64,000 nucleotides of DNA, taken from Ga0077527 sp964433345 (GTDB lineage: Bacteria > Pseudomonadota > Gammaproteobacteria > Burkholderiales > SG8-41). The notes beneath the pieces were generated by a model. It searched no databases, was not told where the DNA came from, and saw nothing but the letters and a program-made list of their open reading frames with translations. The DNA is taken from assembly GCA_964433345.1 (NCBI GenBank), contig CAYSQJ010000008.1, positions 62,001 through 126,000 of the forward strand, given 5' to 3'. The position numbers and the translations under genes are program-made. This document shows positions 40,469 to 52,465 of the stretch, piece by piece; positions within the stretch are counted from its first letter, which is position 1, and each line of letters starts with the position of its first letter.

Positions 40469-41911
40469 ATGTCCGCCCACATCTCCAACGTCCGCCCCAA
40501 ACCCGACAAGGTCATCACCGACATCGCCGACTACGCCGCAAAAGCGAAAATCAGCAGCGCAGAGGCCTACAACACCGCCCGGCTGTGCCTGATGGATACC
40601 CTGGGCTGCGGCTTCGAAGCACTGTCCTACCCTGCCTGCACCAAGCTGATGGGGCCGGTGGTGCCGGGTGCAACGATGGCCGGCGGCGCGAAGGTGCCCG
40701 GCACTTCCTTCCAGCTCGACCCGGTGATGGCGGCCTTCAACATCGGCTGCATGATCCGCTGGCTCGATTTCAACGACACCTGGCTCGCCGCGGAATGGGG
40801 TCATCCCTCCGACAACCTCGGCGGCATCCTCGCGATGGCCGATTACCTGTCGCGCCAGGCAGTCGCCGCCGGCAAAAAGCCGCTGACTATGCGCGACGTG
40901 CTGACCGCGATGATCAAGGCCCATGAAATCCAGGGCGTGATCGCGCTGGAAAACAGCTTCAACCGCGTGGGGCTCGACCACGTCGTGCTGGTCAAGGTCG
41001 CCTCCACCGCAGTGGTCTCGGCAATGCTCGGATTGTCCCGGGACGAAATCATCAACGCAGTGTCGAATGCCTGGGTCGATGGCCAGTCGCTGCGCACCTA
41101 CCGCCACGCACCCAACACCGGCTCGCGCAAATCCTGGGCCGCGGGTGATGCCACCAGCCGTGCGGTACGCCTTGCGCTGATGGCCGCCAAGGGCGAGATG
41201 GGCTATCCCTCGGTGCTGTCCGCCAAGGGCTGGGGATTCTACGACGTGCTGTTCAAGGGCAAACCCTTCCAGTTCACGCGCCAGTACGGCTCGTACGTCA
41301 TGGAAAACGTGCTGTTCAAGATCTCCTTCCCCGCCGAGTTTCATGCCCAGACCGCAGTCGAGTGCGCGATCCAGCTGCATCCGCAAGTCAAGGACCGCCT
41401 GAACGACATCAAGAGGGTGGTAATCACCACTCACGAGTCGGCAATCCGCATCATCGACAAGAAGGGGCCTCTCAACAATCCCGCCGACCGCGACCACTGC
41501 ATCCAGTACATGGCTGCCATCGGGCTGATCAAGGGCAATCTGACTGCTGCGGACTACGAGGACGAAGTCGCCCTCGACCCGCGTGTCGACGCCTTGCGCG
41601 ACAAAATGGAGTGCGTCGAGAACAAACAATGGAGCAAGGACTACCTCGATCCGCAGAAACGCTCGATCGCCAATGCCATCCAGGTGTTCTTCAAGGACGG
41701 CAGCAAGACCGCCAATGTCGTCGTTGAATACCCCGTTGGCCACCGCCGCCGGCGCAAGGAAGGCATCCCGCTGCTGGAGGCCAAGTTCCGCACCAATCTC
41801 GCCCGCCGTTTCCCGGAGAAGCAGCGCGCAGCCATCGAGGCCTTGTGCCGCGACCCGAAAAAACTGGAAGCGACCCCGGTGCACGAATTCGTTGATATGA
41901 TGGCCATATGA
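40469..41911 (+). CDS. prpD: 2-Methylcitrate dehydratase PrpD (third MmgE/PrpD paralogue)
   Basis: 480 residues, the PrpD length, longer than the other two paralogues. LMDTLGCGFEALSYPACTKLMGP, RWLDFNDTWLAAEWGHPSDNLG (core WLDFNDTW), the AHEIQGVIALENSFNRVGLDHV segment and RTYRHAPNTGSRKSWAAGDA are typical of true PrpD rather than other MmgE/PrpD members. It dehydrates 2-methylcitrate to 2-methyl-cis-aconitate. It follows prpC, from which it is separated by the long inverted repeat. An A/T-rich segment follows the stop. Confidence 0.92.
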   Translation: MSAHISNVRPKPDKVITDIADYAAKAKISSAEAYNTARLCLMDTLGCGFEALSYPACTKLMGPVVPGATMAGGAKVPGTSFQLDPVMAAFNIGCMIRWLDFNDTWLAAEWGHPSDNLGGILAMADYLSRQAVAAGKKPLTMRDVLTAMIKAHEIQGVIALENSFNRVGLDHVVLVKVASTAVVSAMLGLSRDEIINAVSNAWVDGQSLRTYRHAPNTGSRKSWAAGDATSRAVRLALMAAKGEMGYPSVLSAKGWGFYDVLFKGKPFQFTRQYGSYVMENVLFKISFPAEFHAQTAVECAIQLHPQVKDRLNDIKRVVITTHESAIRIIDKKGPLNNPADRDHCIQYMAAIGLIKGNLTAADYEDEVALDPRVDALRDKMECVENKQWSKDYLDPQKRSIANAIQVFFKDGSKTANVVVEYPVGHRRRRKEGIPLLEAKFRTNLARRFPEKQRAAIEALCRDPKKLEATPVHEFVDMMAI

Positions 41912-41954
41912 TCTCCAGGATTTAGTATAACTAATTGATTTTATTGATTTTTTA

Positions 41955-42497
41955 ATGAAGCTCCTGCGCAATATCCTGTTGACCCTGCTGCTCGCCATCG
42001 GCAGCAGCATGGCCAGCGCACAGGGCGTCGTCACCCGCGACGCGATGACGCATTTCTTCGACGCGAACACGGGCGATCTGCGCGCGGAACTGGCCGACGC
42101 CAGGGCCGCCGGGAAGAAGGGCATCCTGCTGATGTACGAGCAGGAAGGCTGCCCGGCCTGCATTTACATGAAACAGAACGTGCTCAACCGCAGCGACGTG
42201 CAGGCGCTCTATCGCAGGCATTTCGTCAATTTCACGGTCGACCTCTTCGGCGCAGTACCGCTGCAGGACTTCAAGGGTCGCGACATCACCGAAAAGGCAC
42301 TCGCTGCTGAAAACAAGGTGCGCGCGACACCGACCTTCATATTCCATGATCTGGCCGGCGCCGAGGTCGTCCGCATCACCGGCGCCGTCCGCGATGTCGA
42401 AGAGTTCAAACTGCTCGCGGAATTCGTGGCCAGCGGGGCCTACAAGGCCCGCAGCTTCGCCGAGCACCGCAAGCTGAATCTTAAAAAAGGCGGCTGA
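41955..42497 (+). CDS. Periplasmic thioredoxin-fold protein (SoxW-like)
   Basis: 180 residues. A signal peptide (LLRNILLTLLLAIGSSMASAQ) is followed by a thioredoxin fold with active site EGCPACIYMKQNV and the cis-Pro loop VRATPTFIFHD. The CPAC dithiol suggests reduction or isomerisation of periplasmic disulfides, as in SoxW/DsbD-gamma-like proteins. The ATG has an A/T-rich leader and no ribosome site. Its place between prpD and acnA is unexplained. Target unknown. Confidence 0.85.
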   Translation: MKLLRNILLTLLLAIGSSMASAQGVVTRDAMTHFFDANTGDLRAELADARAAGKKGILLMYEQEGCPACIYMKQNVLNRSDVQALYRRHFVNFTVDLFGAVPLQDFKGRDITEKALAAENKVRATPTFIFHDLAGAEVVRITGAVRDVEEFKLLAEFVASGAYKARSFAEHRKLNLKKGG

Positions 42498-42558
42498 TTC
42501 CGCATCGCGAACGTTGCCGCGACCTGCCGCAGCGATTTATTCCTCCCCTCTGAAGCCT

Positions 42559-42564
42559 TATAAT
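42559..42564 (+). promoter_or_regulatory. Consensus -10 element upstream of the first acnA
   Basis: A perfect TATAAT lies 53 bases before the ATG, with only a poor -35 (TTTATT) at 17 bases. The leader that follows contains a tandem TTTTCGGCACCC repeat (42572-42583 and 42585-42596). Confidence 0.5.
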
Positions 42565-42617
42565 TTAGGGATTTTCGGCACCCTTTTTCGGCACCCACTT
42601 TTTCAAGGAGCATCCGC

Positions 42618-45308
42618 GTGGCCAACAATGCATTCAACTCCCTCCGCGAATTCAAACTGAAGTCCGGCAAGACCGGAAAATACTATTCGCTGGCCGCACT
42701 TGAAGAGGCTGGTCTTGGCAAGACATCCCGGCTGCCCGTCAGCCTGCGCGTGGTTCTGGAGTCCGTACTGCGCAACTGTGACGGCAAACGCATCACCGAG
42801 GATGCCGTCAAGGCCCTCGCCGGCTGGAAACCCAATGCACCGCGGACGCAGGAAGTGCCCTTCGTGCTCGCCCGCATCATGCTGCAGGACATGGCCGGAT
42901 TTCCCGCACTGAACGACTTCGCCGCGATGCGCGCCGAAGCCAAGCGCCAGAAATTCGAACCGACCAAGATCGAGCCCCTGGTGCCGGTGGACCTGGTCGT
43001 CGATCACTCGGTGGTCGTCGACGTGCACAACTCCAAGGACGCCCTGCGCCGGAACATGGAAATCGAATTCGAACGCAACGGCGAGCGTTACACCTTCCTC
43101 AAGTGGGCCAAGCAGGCCTTCTCCGGCATCCGCGTCGTGCCCCCCGGCAACGGCATCTGCCACCAGGTCAACCTCGAATACCTGTCGCGCGGCGTCTGGG
43201 AAAAGGACGGCATCTACTATCCTGACTCGACGGTCGGCACCGACTCCCACACGACGATGGTCAACGCCATCGGCGTGCTGGCCTGGGGTGTGGGCGGCAT
43301 CGAGGCCGAAGCCGGCATGCTCGGCCAGCCCTACTACTTCCTCGAGCCCGATGTCGTCGGCGTGCACATGACCGGCAAGCTCAAGCCCGGCGTCACCGCA
43401 ACCGACCTCGTGCTCACCGTCACCGAACTGCTGCGCAAGACCAACGTCGTCAACAAGTTCGTCGAGTACTTCGGCGAAGGCGCCGCTTCGCTGTCCCCGA
43501 CCGACCGCGCCACCGTGGCCAACATGTCGCCCGACTACGGCGCGACCTGCGGCTTCTTCGCGATCGACGAAAAAACGCTCGAGTACTACCGGATGTCCGG
43601 CCGCGAGGAACACTGCGACGCCATCGAGTCCTACCTCAAGGTCCAGGGCATGTTCGGCATCCCGAAAAAGGGCGATATCGATTACACCCAGGTCGTCGAA
43701 CTCGACCTGTCGACCGTGCGCCCCAGTGTCTCCGGCCCGAAACAGCCGGAAGAGCGCATCAACCTCGAGGGCATCGGCGCGCGCTTCACCGAACTGTTCT
43801 CCAAGCCGGTCGCCGAAAGCGGCTACAACAAGCCCGCCGCCGACCTCGGCAAGCGCTTCCCGGTGGCCAACAGCGCCATCGGCGACGTCGGCCATGGCGA
43901 CATCGGCATCGCGGCCATCACCTCCTGCACCAACACTTCGAATCCCTGGGTGCTGCTGGCGGCTGGCCTGCTCGCGAAAAAGGCGGTTGAAAAAGGCATG
44001 AAACCGCATCCGCGGGTGAAGACTTCGCTGGCGCCCGGCTCGAAAGTGGTCACCGCCTACCTCAAGGATTCTGGCCTGCTGCCCTACCTCGAGCAGCTCG
44101 GCTTCCACGTCGTCGCCTACGGCTGCACCACCTGCATGGGCCTCGCCGGTCCGCTGGACAAGGATCTTGAAGACAGCATCGTCAAGAACGACGTCATTGC
44201 CGCTGCCGTGCTCTCCGGCAACCGCAACTTCGAGGCGCGCGTGCACCAGAGCCTGAAAGCCAACTTCCTGATGAGCCCGCCTCTGGTGGTCGCCTTCGCG
44301 CTCGCCGGCACCGTGATCAAGAATGTCGACACCGACCCGATCGGCAAGGACAAGGACGGCAAGCCGGTGTTCCTGAAGGACCTGTGGCCGACGCCGGAGG
44401 AAGTCGACGCCGTGATGAAGTTCGCCACCAATCCCGCAAACTTCAAGCGCGAGTACGGCGACCTCTCAGGCGCCAAGGACCTGTGGGACGCAATCCCCGA
44501 AGCCAAGGGTGCGCTGTTCCAGTGGGACAACAAGTCGACCTACATGCTCGAGCCGCCGCTGTTCGAAGGTTTCAAGAAGGAACTGCCGAAAGTCAGCGAC
44601 GTCAAGGGTGGCCGCGCGCTGGGCATCTTCGGCAACAAGCTGACCACCGATCACATCAGCCCGGTGGCGCCGATCCGCAAGGGCACGCTGGCCGGCGACT
44701 GGCTGATCGCCGCCGGCAGCACCGACCTGTCGAGCTTCGGCTCGCGCCGCACCAACCATGAGGTCATGGTTCGCGGCGCCTTCGCCAATCCGCGCATCAA
44801 GAACCTGATGATTCCGGGCAGCGAGGGCGGCGTCACCCTGCACCAGCCGAGCGGTGACAAGATGCAGATTTTTGACGCCTCCATGCGTTACCAGAAGGAC
44901 GGCGTGCCGCTGTTCGTGTTCGGCGGCGAAGCCTACGGCACCGGCTCCTCCCGCGACTGGGCGGCCAAGGGCACCCAGATGCTGGGCATCAAGGTTGTTG
45001 TCGCGCGCGGCTTTGAACGCATCCACCGCTCCAACCTGATCGGCATGGGCGTACTGCCCTGCCAGTTCAAGGGCGACGACAGCGTGCAGTCTCTGGGCAT
45101 CACCGGCGAGGAAACCTTCGATCTGCTCGGTGTGGAAGGCGGCAACGTCAAACCGATGCAGGACGTCACCCTGGTCATCCACCGCAAGGACGGTTCGACC
45201 CAGAACGTCACCGTCACCCTGCGCGTGGATTCGCCGATCGAAGTGGAATACCTCAAGCACGGCGGCATCCTGCCGTATGTTCTGCGCGAGTTGATGGCCG
45301 CCGCCTGA
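42618..45308 (+). CDS. acnA: Aconitate hydratase A (first of two tandem copies)
   Basis: 896 residues, the AcnA/IRP1 length. [4Fe-4S] ligands are Cys437 (SCTNTSNP), Cys503 and Cys506 (GCTTCMG). Other catalytic parts: VGTDSHTTMVNAIGVLAWGVGGIEAE (core GTDSHTTM), VRGAFANPRIKN, and FGGEAYGTGSSRDWAAKG with the catalytic Ser. It interconverts citrate and isocitrate in the cytoplasm. AAGGAG precedes the GTG start region. It is followed by a paralogue after 19 bases, on the same transcript. Confidence 0.95.
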   Translation: MANNAFNSLREFKLKSGKTGKYYSLAALEEAGLGKTSRLPVSLRVVLESVLRNCDGKRITEDAVKALAGWKPNAPRTQEVPFVLARIMLQDMAGFPALNDFAAMRAEAKRQKFEPTKIEPLVPVDLVVDHSVVVDVHNSKDALRRNMEIEFERNGERYTFLKWAKQAFSGIRVVPPGNGICHQVNLEYLSRGVWEKDGIYYPDSTVGTDSHTTMVNAIGVLAWGVGGIEAEAGMLGQPYYFLEPDVVGVHMTGKLKPGVTATDLVLTVTELLRKTNVVNKFVEYFGEGAASLSPTDRATVANMSPDYGATCGFFAIDEKTLEYYRMSGREEHCDAIESYLKVQGMFGIPKKGDIDYTQVVELDLSTVRPSVSGPKQPEERINLEGIGARFTELFSKPVAESGYNKPAADLGKRFPVANSAIGDVGHGDIGIAAITSCTNTSNPWVLLAAGLLAKKAVEKGMKPHPRVKTSLAPGSKVVTAYLKDSGLLPYLEQLGFHVVAYGCTTCMGLAGPLDKDLEDSIVKNDVIAAAVLSGNRNFEARVHQSLKANFLMSPPLVVAFALAGTVIKNVDTDPIGKDKDGKPVFLKDLWPTPEEVDAVMKFATNPANFKREYGDLSGAKDLWDAIPEAKGALFQWDNKSTYMLEPPLFEGFKKELPKVSDVKGGRALGIFGNKLTTDHISPVAPIRKGTLAGDWLIAAGSTDLSSFGSRRTNHEVMVRGAFANPRIKNLMIPGSEGGVTLHQPSGDKMQIFDASMRYQKDGVPLFVFGGEAYGTGSSRDWAAKGTQMLGIKVVVARGFERIHRSNLIGMGVLPCQFKGDDSVQSLGITGEETFDLLGVEGGNVKPMQDVTLVIHRKDGSTQNVTVTLRVDSPIEVEYLKHGGILPYVLRELMAAA

Positions 45309-45327
45309 TACAAGGAAAAAACACACC

Positions 45328-48030
<2,703 letters not shown>

Positions 48031-48082
48031 GAAGCAGACAAGGCGCGCAATACATACGGCCCTGCCGGATATCACCGCCAAT

Positions 48083-48118
48083 AAAAAACGGGACGAGCAA
48101 TGCTCGTCCCGTTTTTTT
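48083..48118. terminator. Bidirectional intrinsic terminator between acnA and malic enzyme genes
   Basis: AAAAAACGGGACGAGCA faces TGCTCGTCCCGTTTTTTT with no mismatch: an 11-bp GC-rich stem flanked by A6 and T7, so it can end transcription from both sides. It lies between the convergent genes. Confidence 0.92.
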
Positions 48119-48136
48119 GTCTCATGAATGCCGTGA

Positions 48137-49777
48137 TTACCGCTGGTGCGGATCGTACATCTGCGCCTCTATGTCCTTGAGCATTTCCCGCTCCGCGAGG
48201 CGGCCGGCAATGCCGCTCTCCTTCGCCGAATTGGCAATGGCCGCCGCAATGTGCGCGGAAACCTCGCGGATGCGCGGCAGCGCCGGATAAAGGCTGCCCT
48301 GCGCCAGATCGGACTCGGTGACCAGCTGCGCCAGCGTGTGCGCCGATTTCATGAACATGTCATCCGTGATCGCCCTGGCCTTGCAGGCGATGGCGCCCAG
48401 CCCGATGCCGGGAAAAATGTAGCTGTTGTTGCCCTGCCGCGGCACGAAAGTCTGCCCGTGGACCGTCACCGGATCAAAGGGACTGCCGCAGGCGAACAGC
48501 GCCCGGCCGCCGCTCCAGCGGTAGGCTTCCTCGGCAGTGCATTCGGACTGCGAGGTCGGGTTCGACAGCGCGAAGATGATGGGGCGCTCGTTGAGCTTTG
48601 CCATTTCCTCGATGATCGCGCGGGTGAATGTGCCACCAACCGCCGACACGCCGATGATTGCCGTCGGCTTCAGCATGCGGACAGCCTCAAGGAAATCCGT
48701 CACCGGCGGGTGATCATGGGCATAGTTCAGCTTGTGGTGCGCAAGGTCCTTGCGGCTCTTCACCACCAGCCCCTTCGAGTCCACCAGCCAGCAATTGCGC
48801 CGTGCCTGGTCGAGCTGCATCCCCTGCGCCACCGTCGCCGAAGCGATCAGGTCGGCAATTCCGGTGGCCGCCTCGCCGGCGCCAAGGAACAGCACGCGCT
48901 GGTCGGTCAGCTTCGCACCAGTCACGCGCAGCGCCGAGAAAATGCCGGCCAGCGCCACTGCCGCCGTGCCCTGGATATCGTCATTGAAGCTGCTCACGCG
49001 GTCGCGGTAGTTTTCCAGCAGGCGGAATGCGTTGTGGTTGGCGAAGTCCTCCCACTGGATGACGACGCCGGGAAACACTTCCTGCGCGGCATTGACGAAC
49101 TCCTCGATGAAGGCGTCGTACTCGGCCCCAGTCACCCGCTTCTGGCGAAGCCCCACGTAGAACGGATCATTGCGCACGGCGTCGTTGTTGCAGCCCACAT
49201 CCAGCGTCACCGGCAGGCATTGCGTCGGATGGATGCCGGCGCAGGCCGTGTACAGCGACAGTTTGCCCACCGGTATGCCCATGCCGTGGGCACCGAGGTC
49301 GCCCAGCCCGAGGATGCGCTCGCCATCGGTGACCACGATGATGCCCGCCTGGTACGGCCAGTTGCGCAGCACCTTCGCGATGTTGCCGCGGTCCTTGATG
49401 CTGATGAACATGCCGCGCGGACGCTGGAACACCTGTCCGAATTTCTGGCAGGCAAGGCCGACGACCGGCGTGTAGACGATCGGCTGCATTTCGTCGATGT
49501 GGTCCACCAGTATCCGGAAAAACAGGTCTTCATTCCGGTCGTGCAGAGCGTTCAGTGCCACGAACTTGTCCAGCGGATCGCTCAGCTTGCGAAAAGTGAT
49601 CAGGAAGCGCTCCGCCTGCTCCGTCTGTGTATGCACGCGCGGCGGCAGCAGTCCGCGCAGGCCCAGCGTGTCGCGCTCGGCTTCCGTGAACGCGGTGCCC
49701 CGGTTCAGAACCGGATCGCGCAGTACATCCAGCCCCCGCGGCGTCCTGTCGGCGCCGTTCGTACCTGCCTTGCCCAT
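48137..49777 (-). CDS. maeA: NAD-dependent malic enzyme
   Basis: 546 residues, the length of the large (MaeA/SfcA, eukaryote-like) malic enzymes. IVYTPVVGLACQKFG carries the catalytic Tyr, QWEDFANHNAFRLLE and SFNDDIQGTAAVALAG the metal-binding acidic residues, VLFLGAGEAATGIADL the NAD site. It decarboxylates malate to pyruvate. It is convergent with the aconitase pair and monocistronic. The NAD versus NADP preference is inferred from family length. Confidence 0.92.
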   Translation of the reverse strand: MGKAGTNGADRTPRGLDVLRDPVLNRGTAFTEAERDTLGLRGLLPPRVHTQTEQAERFLITFRKLSDPLDKFVALNALHDRNEDLFFRILVDHIDEMQPIVYTPVVGLACQKFGQVFQRPRGMFISIKDRGNIAKVLRNWPYQAGIIVVTDGERILGLGDLGAHGMGIPVGKLSLYTACAGIHPTQCLPVTLDVGCNNDAVRNDPFYVGLRQKRVTGAEYDAFIEEFVNAAQEVFPGVVIQWEDFANHNAFRLLENYRDRVSSFNDDIQGTAAVALAGIFSALRVTGAKLTDQRVLFLGAGEAATGIADLIASATVAQGMQLDQARRNCWLVDSKGLVVKSRKDLAHHKLNYAHDHPPVTDFLEAVRMLKPTAIIGVSAVGGTFTRAIIEEMAKLNERPIIFALSNPTSQSECTAEEAYRWSGGRALFACGSPFDPVTVHGQTFVPRQGNNSYIFPGIGLGAIACKARAITDDMFMKSAHTLAQLVTESDLAQGSLYPALPRIREVSAHIAAAIANSAKESGIAGRLAEREMLKDIEAQMYDPHQR

Positions 49778-49969
49778 TTATTGCTCCTGTCGGTTTGGGC
49801 GCGCATCCTGGAGATGCGCGGTCGGCGTGCGCGCAGGCACGCCGGTTGAATTTCCCGTGGTGAAGCGGATTGCCGCTTCCAATGTGGACTGCATTCTACG
49901 ATTTCAGGCCGGAATCGGCCAGCACGGCGGGACGCGCGTCCATGACAAAAATCCCCGTCTTGCAGGCGG

Positions 49970-52465
49970 CTAAAGCGGCAAATCGAAATAAAAGGTCGAG
50001 CCCTGCCCCGGTTCCGATTCAAAGCCGATCTCGCCGTTCATGCGCTCAACCAGCGCCTTGCAGATGGACAACCCGAGTCCGGTGCCGCCTTTCCTGCGGG
50101 CGTCCGAATTGTCCGCACGTTCGAAACGGCGGAAGATGGTGTCCCTGAAACTGGCCGCAATGCCCGGACCATGATCACGCACCGCAATCCGCACTGCCTG
50201 GCCCCGCCGCTCGGCACTGACTTCGACTTCGCCGTTTTCCGGCGAAAACTTCGCTGCGTTCGAGATCAGGTTGGTCAGCACCTGCAGCAGCCGGTCATGG
50301 TCGGCCGCCACCGTGAACTCCGGCCCCGGCAGCAGTATCAGCCGGGCATGATGCATCCCGGCATAGGGCTGGTTGATGCGGACTGCGTGCTCGAGCACCC
50401 CGCGCAGCTGGAGGGGCTTGAGGTCCAGCGTCATCTGCCCGGAATCGATTTTCTCCAGGTCGAGCACGTCGTTGATCAGCGCCGACAGCCGTTCGCTGTT
50501 CTGGCAGGCCATGTCGATAAAATTCGCGGTATCGGCGTCCAGCCCCCTGGCCGTCTCGCGCGCCAGGCCCAGGGCACCGATGATTGCGGTCAGCGGTGTG
50601 CGCAATTCGTGGCTGACCGTCGAAATGAACTCGTTTTTCATGCGTTCGATTTCCTTGGTCGCGGTGATGTCGGCATTCGTTCCCGTCATCCGCAAGGCTT
50701 TGCCGGAGGCATCGCGCTCCGAGACCTTGGCACGGCTGAGTATCCAGCGCCATTCGCCGAAGCGGTTGCGCACGCGGTGCTGCACCTCGTAGAAACGGGC
50801 TTCGCCTTTGAGCACCGGCACCAGGCTCTGCTGCAGATGTTCGCGGTCCTCCGGATGCACCATGTGCTGCAGTTCGTCGATGGTGGTGACGGTTTCAAGC
50901 TTCTCCCCGCCCATCATCAACTGCCACTGCTCGCTGAGCCGGACCTCGCCGCTGGCGATGTCCCAGTCGAACAGCGCGAGGTTCGAACCCTCCAGCGCCA
51001 TGCCCAGCCGCTCGCGGCTCTCCAGCAAGGCGTCGGTGGCCCGCTTGCGCTCGGTGATGTCCTCGACGATGCCGACATAGCCGGCGATCCCGCCGTCCTC
51101 GCGAATTGCACCTGCAAGAACCGTCACCCAGATCACGCCTTTTCCCGCCCGCAACATCCGGTAGCTGCGTGCAGCCTCAGGCGCACGATCACGGACCATC
51201 GCCTGCCAGTCGCCCCGCAGCTGTTCGCGGTCCTCGGGATGCACCGCAGCCAGCCAGCCCTCGCCCGCGGCTGCCGCGGCCGGCAGGCCGGACAGGCTCT
51301 CGTAGCGCGGGTTGATATAGGTATAAGCACCGGCAGCGTCAGTCCGGAAAATGCCCAGTGGCGATGCATCGCTCATCGCCTGCCATTCCGCCTCGCGCCG
51401 CCGGACTTCGCGCGTCATCTGCCCCGCGATCCTCAGCGCGCGGCTGCGCGTGTTCCACAGCGACCACAACATCGCGAGCAGCAGCAGATGTATGGAAACC
51501 CCTCCCAGCAGCACCAGTCGTGGCGTGGTGCCATCCACGGATGCCTCGAACTCCGGCGTCGAGGCCATGTGCAGAGTCCAGACCTGGCCGAGCACCGGCA
51601 GCTCCGTTCTCCATTCGAATCGCGGAAGCCCCTGCCCGGCCGGTATGCTGGTAAACATCAGGGTATCCGGCGTGGCGAGCCGGCCGTCATGCAGTGCCAG
51701 GGACAGGCTGCGCTGATTGCCGAGTATGCGCTGCATCAGGTCTCCGACCCGGAAATGGGCAAACACGAACCCTTCGACGGCGTGACGACGCTGCGCCGCA
51801 GTTTCCGGCGAGAGACTGCTGTGGCTGACCGGGACATACATCGCCACGCCGGCCTGGACATCCTCGTCGGTCTCCTGAAGCAGCCTGAGTCGTCCCGACA
51901 TTGCCGGCCCGCCGCTGACCATGGCGCGCTCCAGCGCGGCTCGGCGCACCGGATCGGACAGGGCATCAAAACCTACGGCGCGAAGATTGCGGCCGGAAAA
52001 GGGCTCGATATAGGCAACCGGCACGTATTCGTCCCGCTCTCCGGGTGGATGCACCCGGTAGCCTGAATAACCGGCATCGCGGATGCGCCCAACGAAGGCA
52101 TCCATCCCGCTCGCGGTCACGCGCGGCGCATAGCCCATGCCCTGAATGCCGGGATAATAGCTGTCGAGCCGGAGGTTTTCGTAGTAGCTGCGCCATTCAT
52201 CACGTCCCACGGCCCGGGAGGCCGCGAAAAGGCCTGCCGCTCCCCGCAATACCTGCTCGTAGTCCAGCAGGCGGCCGGCGATGGTGTCGCGGATCTGCAC
52301 TGCGCGTGCCTCGAAATCGGCATGCGCCGCACTTTCAACCTTGTCCACTTCGGCATCCCAGGCCCGCATCACCAGCACCGCGGGCAGCACGACCGCAAGT
52401 GCTATCGCGATGGCGTTGTAAACCGGCTCCTTCAGGAAAACCAGCCGGCTGCGCAGACTGCTCAT
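49970..52465 (-). CDS. CHASE-PAS-PAS hybrid-less sensor histidine kinase
   Basis: 831 residues. Membrane helix 1 (about 18-37), an extracytoplasmic CHASE domain (about 60-270; GIQGMGYAPRV and VAYIEPFSGRN), membrane helix 2 (about 315-335), two PAS/PAC modules (about 355-480 and 480-605), HisKA with phospho-acceptor His619 (STVSHELRTPLTAIIGA) and HATPase (LTNLISNAAKFSPENGEV, GGTGLGLSICKALV). No receiver domain is fused. It should sense a small extracellular ligand and phosphorylate the receiver encoded at the head of the operon. Its ATG overlaps the glycosyltransferase stop. The frame is open far upstream but that part is antisense-phase to the glycosyltransferase. Confidence 0.92.
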   Translation of the reverse strand: MSSLRSRLVFLKEPVYNAIAIALAVVLPAVLVMRAWDAEVDKVESAAHADFEARAVQIRDTIAGRLLDYEQVLRGAAGLFAASRAVGRDEWRSYYENLRLDSYYPGIQGMGYAPRVTASGMDAFVGRIRDAGYSGYRVHPPGERDEYVPVAYIEPFSGRNLRAVGFDALSDPVRRAALERAMVSGGPAMSGRLRLLQETDEDVQAGVAMYVPVSHSSLSPETAAQRRHAVEGFVFAHFRVGDLMQRILGNQRSLSLALHDGRLATPDTLMFTSIPAGQGLPRFEWRTELPVLGQVWTLHMASTPEFEASVDGTTPRLVLLGGVSIHLLLLAMLWSLWNTRSRALRIAGQMTREVRRREAEWQAMSDASPLGIFRTDAAGAYTYINPRYESLSGLPAAAAAGEGWLAAVHPEDREQLRGDWQAMVRDRAPEAARSYRMLRAGKGVIWVTVLAGAIREDGGIAGYVGIVEDITERKRATDALLESRERLGMALEGSNLALFDWDIASGEVRLSEQWQLMMGGEKLETVTTIDELQHMVHPEDREHLQQSLVPVLKGEARFYEVQHRVRNRFGEWRWILSRAKVSERDASGKALRMTGTNADITATKEIERMKNEFISTVSHELRTPLTAIIGALGLARETARGLDADTANFIDMACQNSERLSALINDVLDLEKIDSGQMTLDLKPLQLRGVLEHAVRINQPYAGMHHARLILLPGPEFTVAADHDRLLQVLTNLISNAAKFSPENGEVEVSAERRGQAVRIAVRDHGPGIAASFRDTIFRRFERADNSDARRKGGTGLGLSICKALVERMNGEIGFESEPGQGSTFYFDLPL

